A stretch of DNA of 64,000 nt, from NCBI RefSeq assembly GCF_001577835.2, contig NC_029516.1:68558186-68622185 (forward strand), given 5' to 3'. Below, one piece after another: positions 1 to 16,837 of the stretch (positions within the stretch are counted from its first letter, which is position 1; every line of letters starts with the position of its first letter). The notes under the pieces are model-generated. The model saw only the letters and a list, made by a program, of their open reading frames with translations. It searched no databases and was not told where the DNA came from. This DNA is from Coturnix japonica. Its lineage: Eukaryota; Chordata; Aves; Galliformes; Phasianidae. The position numbers and the translations under genes are program-made.

Positions 1-160
1 CTAATCGCAATCTCCCTTCCCTTCCCCTCTTCTGAAACGCACGTGGCCGGGCCGGGCCACGCCGCACTCTGCCGTACCCTGCCGCTAGAGAAAAGGGGGG
101 GAGGGGGCTTTTGTTCCTGCTGCCCCGGGTTTTGTGCCCCTGTCCCGGAGTGAGCTCTAG
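1..160. other. CpG-rich left edge
   Basis: The first 110 bases are GC-rich with several CpGs and a short GGCCGGGCCGGGCC stretch, in contrast to the AT-rich sequence after 180. This could be the edge of a CpG island or promoter belonging to a gene left of the window. No exon or splice signal is convincing, so only the composition is reported. Confidence 0.4.
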
Positions 161-1284
161 AGAGAACTCCGTGACAAATGGGAATCAAAATTCAGGACCT
201 GTAAAATCCTTAGAGATTTGTATTTGTTATATAATAATTGTTATTGTTATTGTGATGCTGGAGTCAGTGCTACCAGACATACAACTTGAGTTTCAGATGT
301 TGAATAAGCCAAGAGGCATTTGAGAAAAATTACATGCTGTGTGCCCCAAGACATACTTGTTCAGTGAGATGATATGTCTAGTAGACACTGATACTGTAAT
401 ACTGTCAAGATGTAGGTCTGTCATGTCAATGTTTGTTTCCCGAGAGACATCTGTATGAAGCTGGCTTTCTGACACTCTGTTTAGCTCTCTATTACTGGGG
501 TATATCCTGGAGTCCCTGGGCAAAGTATTCTCAGGAATCCCTGAACTTTCTGGATGATTTTTTCCAGTGACTCTGGTAGTATATGTATGCACAACATGGC
601 TCTATGACCACCAAAACAAATATTACCATGAAAGTCTAGGGAACCTGGTGGCTAAAGGAGTCATTAATTGGTGTCCACTCTGTGTGCCCTTTGCAGTTTA
701 TGTTCCTCTGAAATGCATGTTTATTTTTGGGAAGTGTGTATATGAGGGTAGGGGTTATTTTTTTCCCAGAATCCATTTGCTGGAGTAGATGAGACATACT
801 CAGATGCCACCAAGAGCTCAGCGTTTTACAACCTTCACATTTATCTCTAGCATTACCTTAAGCAACTTCTATAACGCATGTAAATTGGAAAAAATATATT
901 CAATATGGCCATTTGAGTAAATATGAGGTTTAGTCAGTATGCATCACGGAAGTTTTGAACAGTAATGATGGTGAAACTTGGCATGTCCATAACTGGAACT
1001 TCCATTTGAAAGGCTTCAGATGACTGAACTCTGTGTTCCCCCCCCCCTCTGCATTGCCCACTGTAACTGTGGCAAACACCAGCTTTCATTGCGGTTACAT
1101 TCCTGTCACCATTTGCTTGGATAATATAAAAATTAGATGCAGCATGTCTTGGTTGCATCTCAGCAAGCACAGTAAAATAATGTTTCATTGACAAAGCATA
1201 AGGACAAACACCTGGGATGGAAGGAAACACCTCAACTGATGTATTTGTTGCTTTGATGTTATATAGGCTCAAAAGGTTATAGTA
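161..1284. other. Intergenic, no gene recognised
   Basis: AT-rich sequence with many stops in all frames. I see no splice-bounded coding exon and no repeat family I can name. A C run lies near 1,037-1,047. Confidence 0.5.
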
Positions 1285-2336
1285 AATGGAGTTACATCAG
1301 GCTGGTGACTGCTCACTAGTGGGGTTCTCCAGGGCTCCATTTTAGGGCCAGTTCTCTTTAATGTTTTCATCAATAACTTTATGCAGGAGTGTTTTGAGCA
1401 AGCAAGCTGCTGATACTAAATTTGGAGAAGCTGTTGACTTCTTTGGGGGTGGAGAGGCTTTTCAGAGAGATCTAAACAGATTAGAGAGCTGGGCAATCAC
1501 CACCTACATGAGGTTTTTTTAACAAGAGCAAGCACCAGATTTTGCACCTGGGAAGGGTGGCTATACATACAATTCTGGCGATACATACAGGCCGGGGGAT
1601 GAGATGCTGAAGAGCAGCCCAGTTGAAAGAAATCTGGAGATCTTGGCCAATAGCAAGTTGAACATGAGTCAGTGAGTAAGGCAGCCAAAAAGGCTAACTA
1701 CAGTTAGCCTTGATGCACCTCCTGGGGTGCATCAAGCATGGCATTGCTAGCTGGTTAAGGGAAGTGATTGTCCCACTCTACACTGCACTGATGCTGCCTC
1801 ACTTTGATCACTGTGTTCAGTTTTGGGTGCCAGAGTATGAAAATGACATAAAATTATATGAAAAGGACATAAAATTATTAAAGAGTGTCCAAAGGAGGAC
1901 TACGAAGATGGTGAAGGGTCTAGTGAGGAAGAGGAGTAGTTGAAGTCCTTTGGTTTGTTCAGCCTAGAAAAGAGGAGACTGAGGAGGAGACATCGTCACA
2001 GCTTATGACTTCCTCACTATGGGGAGTGGAGGGGCAGGTGCTCATCTTCTATCTCTGGTGACCAGCAATAGTACCTGAGGGAGAGGCACGAAGCTGTGAT
2101 AAGGGAGCGTCAGGTTGGATATCAAAGAAATGGTTCTTCACAATAGGGTGGTCAGGCACTGGAACAGCCTCTCCAGGGAAGTGGTCATGGCACTGAGCTT
2201 GCCAGAGTTCAAGAAGCATCTGGACAGTGCTCTCAGACATATGGTATTATTTTTTTGTGGTCTGTGTGGAGCCAGGAATTGGACTTGGTGATCAATAACT
2301 GTCCCTTCCAACTCAGGTTATTCTGTGATTCTGTGA
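1285..2336 (+). repeat. CR1 LINE fragment, old
   Basis: A decayed 3' portion of a CR1 non-LTR retrotransposon. Near 1,318-1,370 the plus strand still resembles the reverse-transcriptase segment GVLQGSILGPVLF. Later parts resemble the C-terminal ORF2 blocks ([29 protein letters not shown]). It ends with TTCTGTGATTCTGTGA, the usual CR1 3' end. Many substitutions and small indels make it one of the older copies here. Confidence 0.85.
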
Positions 2337-5120
2337 ATTCTACCCAACACACTGAAGTCAGCTTCTTGGAAAACTGCTTCAATGGCTTGCCATCCATTTC
2401 TTGCTCCACCACCTGGGTCCTATCTACTACCACCTGTGGGAAATAGTCTAGAAAAATTCCAGAGTTCCAGGGGAGATACTACAATGTGACCTTGGAAATA
2501 TACACTGCCAAGTTGTTCAAACACCTGGACATTTGTAACTGGCAAGATTTCAGGAGCCTGATGATGGAAGGCATCGTCATATGTATTATGAATCTTGACG
2601 GTAACCCAATACTCTTCATCTTTGTCTGGATGTAGATCAAAATATATGGTAATATCTCCACTATCATCTGTCATGCTTTGTAATAGACTGGCCCTGGGAA
2701 GGACTAGTAAATGTACAAACACCACTCCCTTCTGCCTTATTTCTTCCTCAGTACCAGCTGCTGGCTCAGCATGGTCATTTCCTCTTGCAAAATCTGAACA
2801 GGGAGAATTGTGACATTCTCGAGCCATCCATGCCTCTATTTTATACAGTGTGGAAATCTTACAGTAAGATAGATCCTGTCTCTCTTAGCATGTGTGTGCA
2901 CATCAGCATTCTATTTGCACCCAGTTGCATTCTTGATAGCTGGAGAAGAGAAGGAATCAAATCTAAGTAAGACTCTCAGATGATGCATCACAAACTTCAA
3001 TTGTGTCTTTTGCATTCAGTTTTTTATATATATTGCATGCCTGTTGATGTTTGGTTGTAAAATAATCTAGGGAATTAACTCACAGAAAGGAGTGTACATT
3101 GGAAGATATGAATCTCATGTATGCATCTGGGTACCTGTAGTGTACAGTTATGAAACCTAACAATTCAAACAAAAACTTCAAGGGTATTGATTATCTTGAG
3201 GTACTCAACCCTGGTGATTATAACACCAGAGCATTGATAGAAGCTCTGGCTACTGTATCAACACTAAGATTAATATGAAGCTGTTAATCTTCATAAATGT
3301 TGGAGTGTTCACATCCCTGATCATAGAGGTAAGTCAGACGGATTCATGTGTGAAGCAAGTTTATTGTCTTACCTGGAGTAGCTGTGATCAATCTCAAGGT
3401 GCTAAAAGATATGCCTGAACAACCCTGTTTGCGTGTTCCACTTCCCTTTTCAGTACATCCCAAAGAAGCAGCCTACCATTCATATTCCTTCTCTCTTGGT
3501 AAAGTTTCTCTGGCCTTAAGCTCGTATGTGGTATGGGTTGCCTAAGCTACCTTAGTGATCTTTGTGTCTGGTAATTCCCCTTTTTAGACACACTGCTATT
3601 TGTATAGTTTTGGTTCCCCTTTCCACTAACTTATTTGTGTAGTTGCAGGTCATTGTTGTCTCCTTGCATGAATACCCTCAGATGAATATCTTTCTCCTGA
3701 CCTTTACTGATCTTACTGAGAAAGGTCTGACTTACTGATACTTCTAAAGAAGGAACGTGGCATGCCTTTCAGCTAGAGTGACTGTATGTCTGTTTTCTCA
3801 GATTACAATTACTGGTGGAAAAGACTGGTTGTATACCAGCATGGAGAAGATGGTTATTGGCCCTTGAGCTTCTCTCCATGCATCTTTCTCCACTGGGTAG
3901 AGCTCTGTCATATTATTTTGGTTAGTAGAGGTTTGAAGAAAATGCTGAGAGCAACAATAATGTAAAGTCTTAGGCAAATTTAGTTTGCATCATTGCAGTG
4001 ATGCTAGCAGAAACTGTAGTAGGAAAATTAGGTGTGAGTTTGGTGCTGTATAAAAAGACAGCTGAGTGGTGAGATGCTGCCAACCTTTCTTCATAGCCAG
4101 GAACTGAGAAGAAGGTAGAAATTCTCAAAACTTTATATGAAGTATAGGGTAAATTGTTTCCACATTTTACATTACAATATGTTAGTTTGCGTCTTACTGA
4201 AATTATTTGATCCCAAAAGCTCATTCAGCTTTTGTAATGTGATTCAAGTGAAAGGAAGGATAGTTCTTGTTTGAACCATTTACTGGGTTTAAGGTATGTA
4301 AAAGAGGGACTAAAACATTCAAAACATTATCAACATTCAGGGCCTTATCCTGTGGTACTGTTCCAAGTAGATATTTGAAGAAGTCTGCTCTCCTGAGACC
4401 AGGGTTGTGAGGTTGCTTTTTACTCTCTTCTCTGCCTTCAGGATACTGAATTTCACCATCATATGGTCACTGCAGACAGGGCTGCTTTTAACCTTCAAAT
4501 TTCCAACATCTTCATTGGTGATGAATATAAGGTCTGGCAGAGCATCTTCTCTGTCACTTGGAGGAGGAAGTTATCTTAGTGCATTCCAAGAACATTTTGA
4601 ATAACTTAATTTCTGTGTTGTTTCTCCAACCACATTGTTCTACATGACATGTATTCCAATAGAGAATCACCACTAAGTTGATCTTAATCCTATAACACAA
4701 ACATGTTGACCAGCTCCAAATGAATTGCTTTTACTGCAGTGTCATTTGTACAGATGCGTACAAAACCATCTATAAATCCTGCAGCTTTTCTCCTGGCAGT
4801 CAAAGCCCATTTCAGTGCTGGTATTACAATGAATTTTTTCCTGCAGTCAAGACAGAGGAACGTTGTCTTTAGAGCAGACAGAAGAATTACTCTTGACACA
4901 CAAAAAGGTACCTTATTCTTGCTCCAAACTTCAACTCAGCTGTTTAGCCCCAGACCAGAGAGAACTGGATGAGGATGGGATGGTAGTGAAGTGTGAAGAG
5001 CTCTTTAAAAGTATACAGCAGAATAAAAGAGGACAAAATGATTGTGAAGGCAGAGGGAAACCAAAGCACATTGGGCTTCTTGGTTTATGAGACAGCTGGT
5101 TGCAGTAGTATGATTCTCTC
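2337..5120. other. Intergenic, with an unassigned open frame
   Basis: No recognised gene. The minus strand holds an open frame of 135 codons at 2,827-2,420 with no match I know. It starts with Met but has no visible splice signals or promoter and may be open by chance. Another short minus-strand frame near 4,690-4,899 contains AIHLELV, weakly like the integrase of some LTR retrotransposons. Confidence 0.35.
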
Positions 5121-5124
5121 CAGA

Positions 5125-5530
5125 CTGTGAGTGTTGTGGTTAAGCCCTGCAAGCGGCTAAGCATCATTTGTTCACTCCCTTGTCTGGGGGACAGAATCAG
5201 AAAAAAGTAGAATGCCTGTGCTGGGAGAAGGGCAGCTTGACTGGAAAGAAAAGGGGGGAGGGATGGAAAGGGGGAGAAAAGGAATACACAAAACAAATTA
5301 TGTACAATTGTCATGGTTTGGCATGGTTTGCATGACAAGGAGGCAAAGAGACCCACACATTCATGCCTCAAGGAGGGTGGGGGGAAGGGAAAAGGCAGGG
5401 AGACAGGCCTGGACAAAGAAAAGAGTGGCAACCAGGCAAAGGAAAAAAAATCAATTTACTAAATATAGTAGTGGAATGTGAGATAATACAGTATAATACA
5501 ATATGATTGAAATTGAAGCTAATAAATCAA
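5125..5530 (-). mobile_element. LTR-like segment of an avian endogenous retrovirus
   Basis: The stretch beginning TTGTGGTTAAGCCCTGCAAG and continuing through a purine-rich part resembles LTRs of bird ERV-L-type elements, as far as I can recall the family. A TGTCATGGTTT string near 5,309 is also typical of such LTR ends. It lies on the 3' side of the minus-strand pol fossil at 6.4-7.9 kb, as a 3' LTR would. Exact ends and terminal duplications cannot be set by eye. Confidence 0.45.
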
Positions 5531-5907
5531 ATAAAATGTGAAAGAGAGATTTCTGAAACTGAAGTCCTTACTCTAATTCTGAATGCAAAGCGGCCAAGGA
5601 GCAAAAGAAAGACAAGTCTTGTGACTTACGTGTTTTATCTTTCCCTCCATATGGAAAACAGAAACAGAAACAGAAAAAAGAGGTCTTCTGGGAGCTGAAG
5701 TTTGTTCTTCTGTTCTGAGAAGGAAGAGACTGGAACTCATGAAATATATCAACAATCTTAGGAACTGCAGCATTAACTTTTTAACACTTGGAGCACTACA
5801 TAATGTTATGGTGTGGAATACTGATGAAAAACCATAAAACTATGGCATTCCACCCCTTATTCCACATCACCACATCTTAATATGTACAAATAATAATTAA
5901 CACATAT

Positions 5908-5942
5908 TAAACACACACACACACGCACATATATACACACAT
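5908..5942. repeat. CA/TA microsatellite
   Basis: A run of ACACAC with a GCACATATATACACAC tail. Simple sequence repeat inside or beside the ERV fossil. Confidence 0.8.
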
Positions 5943-6429
5943 GGAACTACTGGCTGCACTTCCCCAGCATCAGATTCCCTTGTGGTACACAATGAACATC
6001 CCCATTTTTCTGCATTACTCACCAAGAGAACCAAAGTCCCTGAGCAAAAACAGTTCTGCAGAAATGTTTGCCTTTGCCTGAAGCTGGAAGGATCCAAACC
6101 ATTTCCCAGCAAGCTCCTTACATGTATTAGAGGGACTTTATCTCCCTCTACAGTATACAGGGAGCTAGATTGGGTCAGTCCATCTCAATAGATAGATACT
6201 CAAGTACTGACCAACCAGGTGGCTTCTGCTAAATGCTTCTCCCAGTGCTCAAATATTCCACCACCCACTGCTTTCAGCATGGTTTCTGACAGTCCAGTAT
6301 GTATCGCACAGTTTTACCAGAAGCTGGTGCATGATAGGGGATCTGATAAATCCACTTTGACCCAAGTATTCACAAGAGAATTTTTAAATGAGTCCCATTA
6401 TCTGACTCATTTCTTTCTGGAGTACCATG

Positions 6430-8460
6430 TTACCATAGAACTTGTTTCTTGAGACCTAATGTAGTGTTTCGGGTGGTGGCATGAGGCATAAGTGCATGTT
6501 TGAAGCCACCCAGTGGCTGCCTCCACCATAGTAAGCACATAATGCATACTATTGTGTGGCTGTGGCAAAGTGATATATAATCAACCTGCCACACTTCTCC
6601 ATATTTATACTTTAGCCATTGCCTTTCCTCCCAGAGAGGTTTCATCCTCTTGGCTTGTTTAATTGCAGTGCACATGTCACAGTCATTAATTACCTGTGCA
6701 GTAGTGGCCATAGTTAAGTCCACCCCTTGTTCTGTAGTCCACTTACATGTTTCATCTCTTCCTTGATGGCCTGAGCTCTCGTGGACTCAGAAGAGAAGAG
6801 ATGTACTACAGCTCCCAGAAAACTTTGCTGTTCCATCTCCATTTTCCAGTCAGTGGGAAAGATAAAACTGACTGAAAGTCACGAGACTTTTTCTTTTTGT
6901 TCCCTGGTGGATCAGAGTAAGAACCTTAATTTTTGGAAAACCTCTCATTTTATTTATTCGTTTCAATCCCAATTAGCTTGTATTTCTGCTATTATAATCA
7001 GTAAATAATTTCCCCCCCCTCAAAATGTTTGCACCCCTGGGGCAAATGGTGCCAGGTACAGTGAATGCCGCTCAAAGCAAACAGTGGCCTACATTCTGTG
7101 ACCAAAGGAATGGAGGAGAATGCATTAGCAGTGTCAGATGCAGCATACCACTATGCTGTTTTTGACTTCAGTTCATACTGGAGTTCTAGCATGTCCAATA
7201 CATTCAGGCCATGGTAGTCTGCTGTCAACCTCCACTCTCTGCTGTTTTTTCGCACTGTCTATATGGGGCTATTAAAAGGTGAGTGAGTTTTGCTCATCAG
7301 TCCCTGACTCTCTAGTTGATGAACCAACTTATGCATGGGGAACAAGGAATCCCTGTTAGTACAGTACTGCCATCTGTGTACTGTTTTTTTGTCGCAATCA
7401 GTACCTGCTGCTGTTCCACTGGTAGCAACTCCTCAACAGACAGATCTTCTGACAGGCCAGGCAAAACAGACAGCTGCTTAGCTCCTTCTGTGTCTAAAGC
7501 AGCTATTCCAAAGGCCCACTGATCCCCCTTGGGATCCTTAAAATTCCCCCCTCTGAGGTAATCAATACCAAGCACATACAGAGCCCCCAGGCCAGTGACA
7601 ATAGGATGCTTTTGTCAGTCTTTACCAGTGAGGCTTATTTCTGCCTCCAACACGGTCAACTCTTGAGAATCCCCAGTCACTGCAGAAATATAAATTAATC
7701 CTGCCCCTTCATGACTCGAGGGCATTAGAGTACACTGTGCACCAGTGTCTACCAGTGCCTCATATTTGTATGGCTCTGATGTGCCAGGCCACCAAATCCT
7801 TGCAGTCCAATATGCTCCATTATCCCTTTTCACACCCCTGACTGTGTGCAGGGCTCCTCTAATTGTTACCTGTATTGTTCTTCTCTTGTGAGTCACAATC
7901 ACCTTTACAGCTTTTGCTATGTTCCTCAGTAACTGTAGTGATCAACTTTGTAGAGATCACATTGGTGATTGATCTGTTTTGTAATTCTCTTACCTGTGCT
8001 CGTAGTACAGGAGTGAGTTTTTTATTCCACTTCTTTGTATCTTCTCCATGTTCGCTTAGGTAACATCACAAGGCAATATGCGACATAGACTTAATATTGC
8101 CACTTCCTTGTGCAGGAGAACACCTACTTTTAATAGCTAAGAAACTGGATGATACAGGTGGGGAGCAGGGTCATTTAATATTTCCACCATGGCTAGATCT
8201 TTCAAATAATGGATACCTTTTTCCATAGTAGTCCATTTGTTCACCTCATAAATCAGATCTTCTTTGAAGGGGTATTTTTCCTTTACAGCTAATAGCACTT
8301 TCTTCCAGAGGGTGAAAGCCCCATTCAGACATCTAGTGATCCCTCTGTCAATGGCTGAGTCCTTAGCAATGCTTCCCAGTTGGCAAGCTTCTCTCCACCT
8401 AGGAACAAATTATTGGACCCAGTGTCCTAACATTGAAATAATCAGGTGTCAGTAGTCTCA
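6430..8460 (-). mobile_element. Endogenous retrovirus fossil (gag end, protease, RT start, integrase remnants)
   Basis: Read leftwards on the minus strand, this holds in order: a remnant of the end of gag (about 8.46-7.91 kb), a retroviral aspartic protease segment with the motif ALVDTGAQ (7.90-7.62 kb), the protease/RT junction with LGIDYLRGGNF (7.57-7.31 kb), and an integrase part with a CxxC-type zinc-site half and the block KYKYGEVWQVDYI (6.72-6.43 kb). The order is canonical, but RT/RNase H is mostly missing and the frames are broken in many places, so this is an old non-coding relic. It resembles the common bird ERV (class III/ERV-L-like) that I know from avian genomes. The class is an inference. 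Confidence 0.75.
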
Positions 8461-8997
8461 TTTGGGTGCCATATAAAAACTTTTCTCTAACCTGTAGTTC
8501 CAGATATTTTCAGAGGTTGAATATTAGTAATTGTGATATTCAATTGAGTTGATTAACCAGTCCCAAGTAACAGTTGTTCCACTTGCCACCTGCCCTGGTT
8601 TTATTGTACGTAATGCCATATGGTATGACATATCCCTTCGGCTAATTTAGGTCAGCTGTCCTGGCTGTGTCCCATCCCAGCTTCCTATGGACTCCCAGCT
8701 TCTTTACTGACAAGGTTGTGTGGGATGCAGAAAAGTTCTTCACTTAAAGTGAGCACTGCTCTGCAACAGCTAAAACATTACTAGGTTACCAGCATTATTC
8801 TCATTCTAAATCCAAGACACAATATCATACCAGCCACTATGAAAAATACAACTTTATTCCCACCAAAATCAGGACGATGAGGAATGTCTCAGTTATTAAT
8901 AATAGTAGGTCAGCACTAGCAGTAGTATGAGAAGGGTATGCAACATGATGAGTTCTGGACATGCCCTGGAAACTATTGGACTTTACTTGTTACTCTG
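8461..8997. other. Intergenic, nothing recognised
   Basis: Possible further ERV remnant adjoining the gag end, but no motif can be supported. No gene seen. Confidence 0.4.
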
Positions 8998-9699
8998 TTG
9001 GGGCAGAGTGGCTGGAAGACTGTGTAGAGGAAATGGACCTGGGGGTACTGATTGATGCTTGGCTGAACACGAGCTGACAGTGTGCTCAGGTGGCCAAGAA
9101 GGCCAATGACATCCTGGCTTGTATCAGAAATAGTGCCGCCAGCAGGAACAGGGCAGTGATTGTCCCCCTGTACTCAGCACTGGTGAGGCCGCACCTCTAG
9201 TACTGTGTCCAGTTTTGGGCCCCTCTGTAAGAAAGACATCGAGGCCCTGGAGTGTGTTCAAAGAAGGGCAACAAAGCTGGTGAGTGGTCTGGAGCACAGG
9301 CCGTATGAGGAGAGGCTGTAGGAGCTGGGATTGTTCAATCTGGAGAAGAGGAGGCTCAGGGGAGAGCTTATTTCTCTCTGTAACTACCTGAAGAGAGGTT
9401 GTAGTGAGCTGGGGGTTGGCCTCTTCTCTCGTGTAACTGGTGGTAGGACCAGAGGGAATGGCTTCAAGGTACACCAGGGGAGGTTCAGGCTGGACATTAG
9501 GAAACACCACTGAAGGAGTGGTCAGGCAGTGGAATGGGCTGCCCAGGGAGGTGGTGGAGGCACCGACCCTGGAGGTGTTCAAGGAAAATTTGGATGTTGT
9601 GCTGAGGGACATGGTTTTGTGAGAACTACTGGTGATGGGTGGATGGTTGGACTGGGCGATCTTGTAGGTCTTTTCCAACCTTGGTGATTCTGTGATTCT
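8998..9699 (+). repeat. CR1 LINE fragment (3' end)
   Basis: 5'-truncated CR1 with clear ORF2 C-terminal blocks ([37 protein letters not shown]). It ends in GGTGATTCTGTGATTCT. It is closely similar to the minus-strand copy at 13.7-14.7 kb, so both belong to the same or sister subfamilies. It joins tail-to-tail with the next CR1. Confidence 0.92.
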
Positions 9700-9705
9700 A
9701 GTTTC

Positions 9706-10005
9706 TACCCCCCTGCTATGTGCAGGGTTGCCAACCACCAGACCAGGCTGCCCAGAGCTACATCCAGCCTGGCCTTGAATGCCTCCAGGGATGGGGCATC
9801 CACAACCTCCTCTGGCAGCCTGTGCCAGTGCATCACTACCCTCTGTGTGAAAAACTTCACCTTAATACCCAACCTAAACCTCCCCTGTCTCAATTTAAAA
9901 TAATTCCCCCTTGTACTATCACTATCCACCCACATAAACGCCTTTAGACATTCCTGTTTATACTCTCCCTTCAAGTACTTGTCACTCCTGTCCTTGCAAT
10001 CTGGT
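9706..10005 (-). repeat. CR1 LINE fragment, tail-to-tail with its neighbour
   Basis: Minus-strand CR1 3' part of another subfamily, coding blocks FFTQRVVMHWHRLPEEVV and DAPSLEAFKARLDVALG. It lacks the usual terminal 50-60 bases and starts directly where the plus-strand CR1 ends, at CTACCCCCCTGC. Confidence 0.88.
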
Positions 10006-10300
10006 GGCTGAAAAAGTAATGTTACTACACTATAGTCATCATCCTGGGAGTTAATATTGGCAGACACACCTAATTCATTTGAGGTTGAAAGAATTTATAA
10101 TGCCAGCCCAAGGAATGCTTTGTAGCAAGTAATAAGAATTAGTATGTAGGAAAAGAATAAAAATCTTCATAGTGGGACGGCTAATATCCTGTAAATAAAT
10201 CACATAAATTAGCTAAACAATCAACAACTCATTTAATCTGCTTTAGGTTCGGAAGAATCAACTTGGAACACAGTACATGTTTCTTTTGCATTCATTCATT
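10006..10300. other. Downstream flank of AICDA, nothing recognised
   Basis: AT-rich sequence between the CR1 pair and the probable end of the AICDA transcript. No feature seen. Confidence 0.4.
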
Positions 10301-10303
10301 ACA

Positions 10304-10309
10304 TTTATT
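10304..10309 (-). terminator. AICDA: Candidate distal poly(A) signal of AICDA
   Basis: AATAAA on the minus strand. A second one lies at 10,410-10,415. Use of either would give a 3' UTR of about 1.6-1.7 kb. Only the hexamers are seen; transcript data are not available. Confidence 0.3.
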
Positions 10310-10972
10310 CTCCTGTTTATAACAACACCGATTTCCATGTTTCAATATATATATATTTGAATTAATGTTTGCTTGATAGAACTTCAGTAAAAAATAGTAT
10401 CTCAACTACTTTATTAGAAAATGCTACTTTTTCTAATTGTTGTCCAGCAATTTCATTCTGAAGGACAGTGGTGCTGGATAGGCCAAACCAGAAGCTGGAA
10501 GACAGAAGTCAGTTTTTGACCTCTTCTACACTTGTTGCTTTGCAATATATGTTGATTCAACACATTTGTGTCCACTTTGGTCAATTAGGAGTCATAGTTT
10601 TGGAGGATGAGCTAGTAATCAACAGATGAAGCATCTTGAGCAACTTTAGTATTTACATGACTGATTTTTGGTAGTATTTCCAAAGCAGTTATGGCCTGAA
10701 GAATTTATCAGTCTTGATTTTCTGGGTGACATTGTCAACAGGTCAACAATGAACAGTTATAATGAAAAAAGCATAAAGACAGTCTAACAGGATAGTTCTG
10801 GTTTCTCTCTGTAGAAATCAAATGGGATAGATTACATTAGTCTTCTGTGTTGATTTTTACTTTTCTCATGAACTGATACTAAAACAATGACAAAAAACAG
10901 TACTCTTTTGCAAGGCTTTAAGAAATATAAATAATACACTATCCAACAAATATATAACACCACATCTGCAAA

Positions 10973-10980
10973 TTAATGCT
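10973..10980 (-). promoter_or_regulatory. AICDA: 8-mer miR-155 seed match downstream of AICDA
   Basis: The minus strand reads AGCATTAA, a full 8-mer complement to the miR-155 seed. Mammalian AICDA is known to be repressed by miR-155 through a 3' UTR site. Here the match lies about 1.07 kb after the stop codon and would be in the transcript only if a distal poly(A) site is used. Confidence 0.45.
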
Positions 10981-11707
10981 TTGCAAAGATCTCTCACTGC
11001 TGTTCTTGGTCTAAATTCCTCACAATGAGAGTGCATCAGAAGTCTGAAGTTGTAGGAAGCTTGTGCTGCACCCAGCTCTGGCAGAGCAAGAGGCACTATG
11101 GGTGAAGAGCAATGCGCTGTCTTGCTGTTGGCCTGTCACTAAGGAGGCATTGGGAGGAGCAGCATGGGAACATCAGCCATGCCCAGAAAGTGGAAAAGGA
11201 TGGAGCAGAGAACTCACAGCAATCATGAAGGAAAAGACAGAGCACCTCCAGAGTATGAGACACACTGTTAGTCCTGGTAAAGCCTGAGGAAGTTAACTAC
11301 GAAAGATCTATCTATAGGAAGATCTATGAAGAAAAGCTCTGTGACTGGAAAGTACTGTTAGCGAGACTTGTACTGCTCCTCCCTGAAGTATGTCATGAAA
11401 CATGGTGCCTGATGTGGATGCCAAAATACCATCTAAAATGCTACAGTCTTAACCTATACATCTGAGGGACAATACAAATTAGAAATGAAGTGTGTTTCTG
11501 GTAGATATATGCTGGGAAAATACTGCCATAGTTAGATGCCTTGGAGGCTCCTTTTTTTGGCTGGGTGAGAGGTTCATACAATGATCAGCACTGATGTGAA
11601 TCCGCCACAGCTCTCAATGTACTGAGTAGGTATTGAGTGGATTTCCTATTTCTGCAACTCATACTTGAAAATGCTGGACGGAAAATCTTTTGCTTTCATT
11701 TTAGGCT

Positions 11708-11713
11708 TTTATT
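11708..11713 (-). terminator. AICDA: Candidate proximal poly(A) signal of AICDA
   Basis: AATAAA on the minus strand about 330 bases after the stop codon. If used, it would leave out the miR-155 match. Seen as a hexamer only. Confidence 0.35.
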
Positions 11714-12044
11714 GTCTAGTCTCAACCTGTCTTAGGGAACAAAATCTAAACCCACAGCTATTCAAAATCCCTTCATTCTGGGCAAGAGGTCCCAGATCTG
11801 CATACAAACCACTTAGAAGATCTGCTGGTTTCAAATGAAGTTCAAGTTGAGCAGCACAGTACTCAGTTCAGTACTCTCATGAGAGCTTTTCAATTTGGCT
11901 GTTAGGACAGAATGGTCTTATATTTGGACACAGGGCTGAAAGAAAGAAAGATGTAAAGAAGGAAAAAGACAAAGATACACTGTGAGTAAGGGAGCTGAAT
12001 ATCAAAGAACTTGTGAAGTCTTCTTATTGCTGATGACTTCCACT

Positions 12045-16837
<4,793 letters not shown>

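Larger units (their letters stand above)
10310..12044 (-). other. AICDA: Probable AICDA 3' UTR
   Basis: Sequence downstream of the AICDA stop codon without other genes or named repeats. AATAAA hexamers on the minus strand occur at 11,708-11,713 (short form, about 335 bases) and at 10,410-10,415 and 10,304-10,309 (long form). Mammalian AICDA has a long 3' UTR of roughly 2 kb, so the long form is plausible. The extent is inferred. Confidence 0.45.
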
